NCBI RefSeq assembly: GCF_051960575.1
Contig: NZ_JBQCEE010000285.1
Span: 1 to 11,583, forward strand
DNA length: 11,583 nucleotides
Origin: JBQCEE01 sp051960575
GTDB taxonomy: Bacteria; Actinomycetota; Actinomycetes; Mycobacteriales; Jatrophihabitantaceae
Reading direction: 5' to 3'
A program made the position numbers and the translations under genes. Below, piece after piece: positions 6,365 through 11,583 of this stretch (within the stretch, counting starts at the first letter, position 1; every line of letters begins with the position of its first letter). The notes beneath the pieces are model-generated. The model was not told where the DNA came from, did no database searches, and was given only the letters and a program-made list of their open reading frames with translations.

Positions 6365-7144
6365 TCAGCGACTGAGTTCTCCGGCGTTCACGAGCAGGTG
6401 CTGGCCGGTCACGGCCTTCGCGAGATCGGAGAGGAAGAACGCGACGACGTCGGCCACTTCGCCGTCCTCGGCCATACGCCGGAGCGGGAATTTCCGGGTG
6501 ATGCCCTGCAACGCGGCGTCCTCGCTGATGCCTTTGCGCTCGGCGGTCATCTTCACGAAACCCTCGACCGGTGGACCCCACATCCACGACGGCACCACCA
6601 TGTTGAGACGGATGTTGTCCGGGCCGAGCTCGTCGACCAGGTAATACATCGCCGTCAGCAGCGCATGCTTCGAGGCGGCGTAGCCCGCTTGCGGCAGCGA
6701 CGGCTTGAACATCGACTGCGAGCCGATGAGCACGATCGATCCGCCGCCGGCCGCGGTCATCACCTTGGTCACCGGACGAAGCACCGTGAGCGCGCCGAGC
6801 ACATTGGTGTCGAAGGCGGCGCGCCAGTCGTCGAGGTTTGTGTGGTGGAGGCCGCCCCAGACGTTCTCGTACGCCGCGACCTGGACGAGGCCGTCGATCC
6901 TGCCGAAGCGGTCGGTCGCCCGCTGCACCAACTCCTCGCAGGACGCGGCGTCGGTGATGTCGGTGCGCACAGCGAGCACCCGCTCGCCCGATGCGTCCAG
7001 CGCCTGCGCCTCGGCCGCGAGCCGGTCGGCCGATCGTGCGGCGACGACGACGTTCGCGCCCTGCGCGAGCGCCGACCGCGCGCACTCGCTGCCGAGTCCG
7101 GCACCGACCCCTGTCACCACGACCGTCTTGCCGTCCAGGATCAT
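6365..7144 (-). CDS. SDR family NAD(P)-dependent oxidoreductase
   Basis: The 259-residue product is a classical short-chain dehydrogenase/reductase: TGVGAGLG (11-18) is the cofactor glycine motif, the second strand ends VVVAARS (an Arg rather than Asp, which favours NADP(H)), Asn114 lies in FDTNVLGA, Ser142 in LIGSQS, and Tyr155/Lys159 in GYAASKH. The C-terminal part (VVPSWMWGPPVEGFV, FFLSDLAKAVTGQHLLVNAGE) completes the fold. The substrate is not readable from sequence. ATG at 7144 is chosen because the Rossmann strand starts at once; a -10 hexamer TACTTT (7150-7155, minus) sits 5 bases upstream with no ribosome site, indicating a leaderless mRNA. A KstR-like palindrome overlaps that hexamer, suggesting control by a TetR-type steroid/lipid repressor and hence a role in sterol or fatty-acid-like metabolism. 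It lies alone between rnpB and the H1-like gene. Confidence 0.92.
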   Translation of the reverse strand: MILDGKTVVVTGVGAGLGSECARSALAQGANVVVAARSADRLAAEAQALDASGERVLAVRTDITDAASCEELVQRATDRFGRIDGLVQVAAYENVWGGLHHTNLDDWRAAFDTNVLGALTVLRPVTKVMTAAGGGSIVLIGSQSMFKPSLPQAGYAASKHALLTAMYYLVDELGPDNIRLNMVVPSWMWGPPVEGFVKMTAERKGISEDAALQGITRKFPLRRMAEDGEVADVVAFFLSDLAKAVTGQHLLVNAGELSR

Positions 7145-7149
7145 GCGCG

Positions 7150-7155
7150 AAAGTA
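7150..7155 (-). promoter_or_regulatory. -10 element of a leaderless promoter for the SDR gene
   Basis: TACTTT on the minus strand is followed by 5 bases and the ATG, the standard spacing when transcription begins at the start codon. No clear -35 is visible. Confidence 0.5.
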
Positions 7156-7167
7156 GAACACGTTCCA
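7154..7167. promoter_or_regulatory. KstR-like operator in front of the SDR gene
   Basis: TAGAACACGTTCCA fits the KstR consensus TNNAACNNGTTNNA at every fixed position, with near-complete dyad symmetry (GAACACGTTC is not exact at the CA/CG centre). It overlaps the -10 hexamer and ends 9 bases before the ATG, a position suited to repression. KstR is the TetR-family repressor of cholesterol catabolism in mycobacteria and rhodococci; other TetR proteins use similar sites. Confidence 0.5.
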
Positions 7168-7172
7168 CTGTC

Positions 7173-7191
7173 GCTCGCCAGACCGGCGAGC
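7173..7191 (-). terminator. Hairpin terminator downstream of rnpB
   Basis: Minus-strand GCTCGCC, loop GGTCT, GGCGAGC form a perfect 7-bp stem starting a few bases after the inferred 3' end of RNase P RNA. It has no U-tract. It separates rnpB from the SDR promoter. Confidence 0.6.
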
Positions 7192-7194
7192 AGG

Positions 7195-7598
7195 GCGGCG
7201 GACGAGTCGACCTGTAAGCCGGATCCTGTTCCCGAGGCCGAGGCCTCGGGTGACGGCCATCCATCTAGGCCTGCCGTTGCCGACAGGCTCGAGCGGTCCA
7301 CCCGCAGGCATCGGGCGGGCCGCCCTCGATCGCCTGCGCACAGCGACCGGAGTCGCTGCTTCTCGACCTTGCTCCGGGTGGGGTTTACCGAGCCGTCGCA
7401 GTCACCTGCGGCGCTGGTGGTCTCTTAAACCACCGTTTCACCCTCACCGGCTCTCGCGAGCCGGCGGTCTCTACTCTGTGGCACTGTCCCGCGGGTCGCC
7501 CCGGGTAGCTCTTGGCAACCACCCTGCCCTGTGGAGTCCGGACTTTCCTCGGCGAGGGTCACCCCTCGACGCGGCCGTCCGGTCGGCTCGTCCGCCGC
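7195..7598 (-). ncRNA. rnpB: RNase P RNA component, bacterial class A
   Basis: The catalytic RNA of RNase P removes 5' leaders from pre-tRNAs together with the RnpA protein. The minus strand has the diagnostic P4-region strand GAGGAAAGTCCGGACTCC (7533-7550), then CACAGGGCAGGGTGGTTGCC, the run GAGGGTGAAACGGTG, GGTTTAAGAGACCACC and CGGTAAACCCCACCCGGAGC, and near the 3' end ACAGGATCCGGCTTACAGG (7211-7229), the other half of P4. The ends are set by helix P1: GCGGCGGACGAG at the 5' end (7587-7598) pairs exactly with CTCGTCCGCCGC at the 3' end (7195-7206). The resulting 404 nt is typical of actinobacterial RNase P RNA. A TACGAT -10 lies upstream and a hairpin terminator downstream. The exact mature ends may differ by a few bases. 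Confidence 0.97.
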
Positions 7599-7604
7599 GC
7601 CTCG

Positions 7605-7610
7605 ATCGTA
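7605..7610 (-). promoter_or_regulatory. -10 element of the rnpB promoter
   Basis: TACGAT on the minus strand ends 6 bases before the start of helix P1 (7598), the correct distance for transcription to begin at the RNA 5' end. No clear -35 is seen. Confidence 0.6.
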
Positions 7611-7621
7611 GCGGAGCGCGG

Positions 7622-7627
7622 TACCGT
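7622..7627 (+). promoter_or_regulatory. -10 element of a leaderless promoter for the VOC gene
   Basis: TACCGT is followed by six bases and then the ATG at 7634, with no ribosome site, as expected for a leaderless message. It lies 12 bp from the divergent rnpB -10, so the two promoters share one short region. Confidence 0.5.
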
Positions 7628-7633
7628 CGCGGC

Positions 7634-8149
7634 ATGCCCGAACCCACCGGAGCCGAGCTCGACGCCGTGCGCGCACGGCGGGCGGAGCTGCGCGACCAGT
7701 ACCTGTCCGACGACCGGCCGGCCTCGACCGCCCGCGGCATCCACCACGCCGCCTTCGTGTGCCGCGACGTCGAGGAGACGATCACCTTCTACCAGGGGCT
7801 GCTCGGCTTCCCGCTGGTCGAGCTCGTCGAGAACCGCGACTACGCCGGCTCGAGCCACTTCTTCTTCGACCTCGGCAACCGCAACCTGCTCGGCTTCTTC
7901 GACTTCCCGGGGCACGACCACAAGCCCTACGAGGAGACGATCGGCGCGCTCCAGCACCTGGCGATCTCCGTCTCGCCCGAGTCGTTCGACCTGTTGAAGC
8001 AGCGCCTGGACGACGCGGGCATCAGCTATCTCGGCCCCGACCGCGGCGCCGACGACAGCCTCTACATCCGCGATCCGAACGGCATGGGCATCGAGCTCTA
8101 CCGGGAGGTACTGGGCCACTTCGAGGGCACCGTCCTGCTGCCCGACTGA
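7634..8149 (+). CDS. VOC superfamily (glyoxalase/dioxygenase-like) protein
   Basis: The 171-residue product is a single-domain member of the vicinal oxygen chelate superfamily, made of two beta-alpha-beta-beta-beta halves. Visible are GIHHAAFVCRDVEETITFYQGLLGFPLVE (35-63), with His38 as probable first metal ligand, ALQHLAI with His108, and YIRDPNGMGIELYRE with Glu154, so three of the usual ligands are present. The reaction cannot be told; glyoxalase I, dioxygenase or resistance roles are all possible. The frame stays open far upstream into antisense rnpB, but ATG 7634 is the real start: homology begins shortly after it, and a leaderless -10 (TACCGT) stands six bases before it. The permease gene starts 23 bp after its stop but has its own -10-like hexamer. 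Confidence 0.9.
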   Translation: MPEPTGAELDAVRARRAELRDQYLSDDRPASTARGIHHAAFVCRDVEETITFYQGLLGFPLVELVENRDYAGSSHFFFDLGNRNLLGFFDFPGHDHKPYEETIGALQHLAISVSPESFDLLKQRLDDAGISYLGPDRGADDSLYIRDPNGMGIELYREVLGHFEGTVLLPD

Positions 8150-8160
8150 TCGCGTCCCTC

Positions 8161-8166
8161 TACGGT
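8161..8166 (+). promoter_or_regulatory. -10-like element before the permease gene
   Basis: TACGGT is followed by six bases and the GTG at 8173, the leaderless arrangement also seen before the VOC and SDR genes. It supports GTG as the start and separate transcription from the VOC gene. Confidence 0.4.
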
Positions 8167-8172
8167 CGTGGA

Positions 8173-9426
8173 GTGAGCGGAGCGGCAGCGGGATCGGTCG
8201 CGCTCGTCCTGCTGCTGGCCACCCTTGCGTTCGCCGTCGTGCGGCCGCGCGGTCTCAGTGAAGCGGTGCTCGCGGTCCCCGCCGCGGTGCTCGTGGTCGC
8301 GCTCGGGATCGTGCCGCTGCACGACGCCGGCCGCACGCTGCGCGACATCGGGCCGACGGTCGGCTTCCTCGCCGCGATCCTGCTGTTCGGCCATCTCTGC
8401 GCCGACGCCGGCGTCTTCACCTACCTCGGCGCACGGGCGGCGCGGGCGGCGCGCGGGTCGGCGCACCGGCTGCTGCTGCTCGTCATCGCGCTCGCGGCGC
8501 TCGTCACCGTCACGCTCACCCTGGACGCGACGGTCGTCCTGCTGACGCCGGTCGTGCTCGCGACCGCGGCGCGGCTGGCGACGCCGGTGCGACCGTTCGC
8601 CTACGCGTGCGCCCGGCTGGCCAACAGCGGCTCGCTGCTGCTGCCCGTGTCGAACCTGACCAACCTGCTCGCCTACGCGTCGTCCGGCCTGTCGTTCGGG
8701 CGCTTCACCGCCCTCATGCTGCTGCCGTGGCTGCTCGTCTGCGCCGGCGAGTGGGTCGCGCTACGGACCTTCTTCCGCCGCGACCTCGTCGACGGGCGTC
8801 CTGCCGACGACGGCGACGACCCCCGCGCCCCCGGCTACGCGCTCACGGTGCTGCTGGTGACCGTGGCCCTGTTCGTCGCCGCGACCTCGGTCGACATCGC
8901 CCCCGCGTGGGCGGCGCTCGCCGGCTGCGTCGCGCTCATCGTGCCGCGCGTGGTGAGCCGCGACGTCGCGGTCGGGCGCTGGGTGCATGAGGCGAGCCCG
9001 GGCTTCTGCCTGTTCGTACTGGCGCTGTCGGTGGTCGTCGACGGCGTCACCCGGCACGGGCTCGGCCACGCGCTGCAGCAGCTCGTGCCGGACGGCACGT
9101 CGTGGCCCGCGCTCGTCGGTCTCGCCGCCCTCGCCGCGGTGCTGGCGAACGTGGTGAACAACCTGCCCGCCACACTGGCGCTGCTGCCAACGGTGGCCGG
9201 CCACCCCGCGTCCGTGCTCGCCGTGCTGCTCGGCGTGAACATCGGCCCGAACCTCGCCTACCCCGGCTCGCTCGCGACCCTGCTCTGGCGCCGGCAGCTC
9301 CCGGACGCCGACAAGCCGCGCGCCGTCGAGTTCCACCGCCTCGGCGCGGTGACCGTGCCGCTGCTCGTGCTCGTCGCCGCCACCGCGCTGTGGGTCGGCG
9401 TCGAGGTCATCGGTACAGGTGGCTGA
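8173..9426 (+). CDS. ArsB/SLC13-type (ion transporter superfamily) integral membrane permease
   Basis: The 417-residue product is a polytopic membrane protein with about ten hydrophobic segments (for example 8-24, 31-47, 61-78, 100-130, 181-196, 222-238, 243-258, 275-290, 313-340, 391-411). Family motifs include LTLDATVVLLTPV (115-127), ANSGSLLLPVSNLTNLLAY (150-168), NVVNNLPATLALLP (326-339) and GVNIGPNLAYPGSLATLLWRR (354-374), as in ArsB arsenite permeases and related NhaD/SLC13 carriers. The helix-hairpin repeats NxxNL and NNLPA are the substrate sites in this superfamily. Substrate is not certain: no arsR or arsC is adjacent, so arsenite export is a guess from family. GTG 8173 is chosen over upstream codons because a -10-like TACGGT sits six bases before it and hydrophobic sequence begins at once. 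Its last 20 bases overlap the convergent RNase H/phosphatase gene. Confidence 0.88.
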   Translation: MSGAAAGSVALVLLLATLAFAVVRPRGLSEAVLAVPAAVLVVALGIVPLHDAGRTLRDIGPTVGFLAAILLFGHLCADAGVFTYLGARAARAARGSAHRLLLLVIALAALVTVTLTLDATVVLLTPVVLATAARLATPVRPFAYACARLANSGSLLLPVSNLTNLLAYASSGLSFGRFTALMLLPWLLVCAGEWVALRTFFRRDLVDGRPADDGDDPRAPGYALTVLLVTVALFVAATSVDIAPAWAALAGCVALIVPRVVSRDVAVGRWVHEASPGFCLFVLALSVVVDGVTRHGLGHALQQLVPDGTSWPALVGLAALAAVLANVVNNLPATLALLPTVAGHPASVLAVLLGVNIGPNLAYPGSLATLLWRRQLPDADKPRAVEFHRLGAVTVPLLVLVAATALWVGVEVIGTGG

Positions 9427-10555
9427 CGTCGTTGACCAGCCGCACCGAGCAGTTGCCGTCGGCGAACCAGTCGATCATCGACACCGACGCGGTGTCGAGG
9501 TGCAGGCGGTAGAGCGCGACCGGGGGCGCCTCGAGCGCCAGCCGTACCAGCGTCTTGATCGGCGTCACGTGCGACACGACGATCAGCGTGCGGCCGGGGT
9601 GCGCCGCGACGATGCGGTCGCGCGCCGCTGCGACCCGGTCGGTCACGGCCGCGAACGACTCGCCGCCGGGCGGTGCCGCGTCGGGCGAGGCGAGCCAGGC
9701 GGTGAGGGCGTCGGCGTCGCGCTCGCGGGCCTCGGCGAAGGTCAGCCCCTCCCAGTCGCCGAAGTCGGTCTCGATGAGCCCGTCGTCGGTCGCGACGGTC
9801 AGGCCGACGGCGTCGGCGATGGCGGTGGCCGTCTCGACCGTGCGCCGCAACGGTGAGCTGATCACCGCGGCGATGTCGGGTATGGACGCGAAGCGGCGGG
9901 CCAGCGCGGACGCCTGGGCGGTGCCGGTCTCGTCCAGGGCCAGGTCGTTGCGGCCGCTGAAGCGCTTGGCCGCGGAGTGCGGCGTCGCCCCGTGCCGCAC
10001 GAGGACGAGCCGGGTGGCGCTGTCCGTCGGCGGCACCCACGAGCCGCCGGACGCCGGTGCCGGGGCGGTCACTGCCGGAGCAGCGACCGCCGGAGCAGCA
10101 GCCGACGGCGCAGCGGCGGGGGTACTCCCCTGCCCCGCGTCCATCGCCCGGTTCGCGAGCCGGTCGGCGCGGGTGTTGCGCTCGCGCGGGATCCACTGGA
10201 AGCGGACGTCCGCGAACCGCCGGACGAGCTCGCGCGCCTCGGCGTGCAGCGGCTTCATCGCCGGGTGCTTCACCTGCCAGCGCCCGGACATCTGCTCGAT
10301 GACCAGCTTCGAGTCCATGCGCACCGACCCCGACGACGCGCCGAGCTCGGCCGCCGCCTCGAGGCCGGCGATGAGGCCGCGGTACTCGGCGACGTTGTTC
10401 GAGACGACGCCGAGGAACCCGTCCCGCTCGGCGAGCACCGCCTCGGTGTCGGCGTCCAACACGACGGCGCCGTAGCCCGCCGGGCCGGGATTGCCGCGCG
10501 ATCCGCCGTCGGCCTCGACGACGACCCGCTCGATGCCGGTGGCTGCGACGCTCAG
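9407..10555 (-). CDS. Bifunctional RNase H / histidine (acid) phosphatase
   Basis: The 382-residue product joins a type I RNase H domain (8-137) to a histidine phosphatase domain (about 181-380) through an Ala/Pro/Thr linker (138-178), the layout of M. tuberculosis Rv2228c. RNase H catalytic acids are Asp16 (VEADGGSRGNPGPAGYG), Glu57 (NNVAEYRGL), Asp81 (RMDSKLV) and Asp131 (NTRADRLAN). The phosphatase has LVRHGAT with His188, SSPLRRTVETA, ETDFGDWEG with Glu262, and VVSHVTP with His329. It should degrade RNA in RNA/DNA hybrids; the phosphatase half resembles alpha-ribazole phosphatase CobC. No ATG, GTG or TTG lies near the domain start; CTG at 10555, preceded by GAGGAG at 8 bases and overlapping the upstream stop as CTGA, is the best start. 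The first in-frame ATG (10672) would add 39 Arg-rich residues read out of frame inside the neighbouring gene. Confidence 0.92.
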   Translation of the reverse strand: MSVAATGIERVVVEADGGSRGNPGPAGYGAVVLDADTEAVLAERDGFLGVVSNNVAEYRGLIAGLEAAAELGASSGSVRMDSKLVIEQMSGRWQVKHPAMKPLHAEARELVRRFADVRFQWIPRERNTRADRLANRAMDAGQGSTPAAAPSAAAPAVAAPAVTAPAPASGGSWVPPTDSATRLVLVRHGATPHSAAKRFSGRNDLALDETGTAQASALARRFASIPDIAAVISSPLRRTVETATAIADAVGLTVATDDGLIETDFGDWEGLTFAEARERDADALTAWLASPDAAPPGGESFAAVTDRVAAARDRIVAAHPGRTLIVVSHVTPIKTLVRLALEAPPVALYRLHLDTASVSMIDWFADGNCSVRLVNDVSHLYR

Positions 10556-11289
10556 AGCCCCGACTCCTCGGTGCGCACGAGGATGGCGCCGCAGTTGTCG
10601 CAGCGCACGACCTGGTCGGGCGCCGCCGCGCGCACCGCGGCGAGCTCGCTGCCGGGCAGCTCGATGTGGCACGACTGGCAGCGCCGCGCCTGCAGCAGCG
10701 CCGCACCGGCGCCGCCCTTCGCCCGCGCCTTCTCGTACAGCGCGACCAGGTCGGCGGGCAGCGACGCGACGACCCGCTCGCGCTCGGCGGCGCGTTCGGC
10801 CGCGGCGGCGTCGATCTCGGCGAAGGCGGCGTCGCGGCGCGACTCGAGGTCGCTGCGCTCGGCGTCGACGACGGCGAGCGCCGCGGTCAGCCGCTCGAGC
10901 ACCTCGTCGGCCGACTCACGCCGTTCCATCACCTCGAGCAGGTCGTCCTCGAGCGACGACTGCCGCCGCGCGAGGCTGGTCAGCTCGTGCTGCAGCCCCT
11001 CGAGCTCCTTGGCCGGCACCGCGCCGGACTGCATGCGCTGCTCGTCGCGCTGGGCGCGGGTGCGCACCGAGTCGATCTCACGCTCGAAGCGCTGCTGCTC
11101 GGCGTCGAGGTCGCCGACGGCCGTCTCGGCGTCGACGATCTCGTCGCGCAGCGCGGCCGCCCGCTTCGCCTTCTCGGTGAGCGCGGCGAGCTCGGGCAGC
11201 GAGCGGCGGCGGTGGGTGAGCTGGGCCAGCGCCTGATCGGCCCCGGCCAGGTCGAGCAGTCGCAGCTGGGTGGCGTGATCGGCGTTCAC
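10552..11289 (-). CDS. Coiled-coil C4 zinc-ribbon protein (HP0958/CT398-like family)
   Basis: The 245-residue product has a long helical coiled coil (about 8-190, rich in heptad Leu, Glu, Arg, Ala) and a C-terminal zinc ribbon with CQSC (Cys204, Cys207) and CDNC (Cys230, Cys233). It corresponds to M. tuberculosis Rv2229c, and the same fold is seen in Helicobacter HP0958 (FlgZ) and Chlamydia CT398. Those proteins bind RNA or protein partners in motility or secretion; no such role can be transferred to actinobacteria, so function is unknown. GTG at 11289 overlaps the NIF3 stop as GTGA, which fixes the start better than the longer frame upstream. The stop overlaps the RNase H start by CTGA, so all three genes are translationally coupled. 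Confidence 0.9.
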   Translation of the reverse strand: MNADHATQLRLLDLAGADQALAQLTHRRRSLPELAALTEKAKRAAALRDEIVDAETAVGDLDAEQQRFEREIDSVRTRAQRDEQRMQSGAVPAKELEGLQHELTSLARRQSSLEDDLLEVMERRESADEVLERLTAALAVVDAERSDLESRRDAAFAEIDAAAAERAAERERVVASLPADLVALYEKARAKGGAGAALLQARRCQSCHIELPGSELAAVRAAAPDQVVRCDNCGAILVRTEESGL

Positions 11290-11583
11290 GAGCTCGCTTC
11301 GGTCGACGGTGTGTGCAGCGTCCACGGATCGGTGACGCGTCGCGATACTCGCACGTCGAGACGGAGGGCGGTGCGGAGGCGGTCGGCCAGCTCGTCCAGC
11401 CACGGCGCCTCGGTCGCCCAGTGCGCGGCGTCGACCAGCCCCATCGCGTCCGGCCCGAGCTCGGCCGTCGCCTCGAGCGTGCTGTGGTGCTTGAGGTCGG
11501 ACGTGAGGAGGACGTCGGCCCCGGCCCGCCGCGCGGCGTCGGCGTACGAGCCGCCCGAACCACCGCACACGGCGACGGTCTCG
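11286..11583 (-). CDS. NIF3-like dinuclear metal-centre protein, C-terminal part (5' end outside window)
   Basis: The frame is open at the right edge and ends at TGA 11286, giving about 99 C-terminal residues. They include ETVAVCGGSGGSYADAARRAGA, LLTSDLKHHSTLEA and LVDAAHWATE, typical of the last third of NIF3/YbgI proteins, where the TxDLxxH and AxHxxTE segments supply ligands for the dinuclear metal site. The biochemical role of the family is unsettled (a GTP cyclohydrolase I type 2 label is common in databases but not established here). It is the first visible gene of the operon with the zinc-ribbon and RNase H/phosphatase genes, as in Rv2230c-Rv2228c. Confidence 0.9.
   Translation of the reverse strand, partial: ETVAVCGGSGGSYADAARRAGADVLLTSDLKHHSTLEATAELGPDAMGLVDAAHWATEAPWLDELADRLRTALRLDVRVSRRVTDPWTLHTPSTEASS

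Noticed and set aside
7156..7165. GAACACGTTC as a possible SOS box
   Set aside because: The spacer between half sites is too short for the mycobacterial LexA consensus; the KstR-type consensus fits instead.
7250..7633. 128-codon N-terminal extension of the VOC protein
   Set aside because: It is read through antisense RNase P RNA and has no similarity to the family; a leaderless start at 7634 explains the gene.
10556..10672. ATG-initiated 39-residue N-terminal extension of the RNase H/phosphatase
   Set aside because: The extension is a second frame within the zinc-ribbon coding sequence, Arg-rich and outside the RNase H domain; the CTG with GAGGAG fits better.
9258..10706. 482-codon minus-strand frame
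   Set aside because: A Arg-rich shadow frame of the RNase H/phosphatase gene that also runs into the permease.
1..11583. CRISPR array, insertion sequence, prophage or tRNA-linked island
   Set aside because: No spaced direct repeats, transposase or integrase motifs, or tRNA were found; the region reads as ordinary chromosome.

Overview
The window is a GC-rich chromosomal segment of an actinomycete. The evidence is strongly GC-biased third codon positions, an L,D-transpeptidase of the mycobacterial LdtMt type, a 13E12/DUF222 gene, a class A RNase P RNA, a fused RNase H/phosphatase, and several start codons placed as in leaderless actinobacterial transcripts. The order panB ... RNase H/phosphatase, zinc-ribbon protein, NIF3 matches, from memory, the Rv2225-Rv2230c block of Mycobacterium tuberculosis. 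The two long uncharacterised C-terminal/N-terminal fragments at the window edges are a truncated DUF222 protein (left) and a truncated NIF3 protein (right). I cannot name the genus.

Left part (1-2241, all minus strand): the N-terminal third or so of a DUF222 protein; a 289-bp spacer with a degenerate SOS-like box, two 45-bp elements sharing their ends (one a near-perfect hairpin) and a terminator-like hairpin; then a lipoprotein L,D-transpeptidase. A 355-bp divergent spacer (2242-2596) separates it from panB.

Middle (2597-7144): panB and a PhzF-family gene run on the plus strand. Converging on them with a 58-bp antisense overlap is an RNB-family ribonuclease gene interrupted by an in-frame amber codon. 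Upstream of the ribonuclease, probably in the same operon, lies a gene for an extremely basic Ala-Lys-Pro repeat protein (histone H1-like). Further upstream is an SDR oxidoreductase whose start is preceded by a palindrome fitting the KstR operator consensus.

Right part (7145-11583): rnpB (RNase P RNA, minus) is followed by a hairpin terminator and shares a 35-bp divergent promoter region with a VOC/glyoxalase-like gene (plus). Then comes an ArsB/SLC13-type permease (plus), overlapping by 20 bp the end of a convergent minus-strand operon: NIF3 -> zinc-ribbon coiled-coil protein -> RNase H/histidine phosphatase. The NIF3 and zinc-ribbon genes overlap as GTGA; the zinc-ribbon and RNase H genes appear to overlap as CTGA, which would make CTG the RNase H start codon.

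I see no CRISPR array, prophage or insertion sequence, and no convincing new multi-gene system. The points most worth a second look are the amber-split ribonuclease with its hairpin, the likely CTG start, the KstR-like operator and the paired 45-bp elements.
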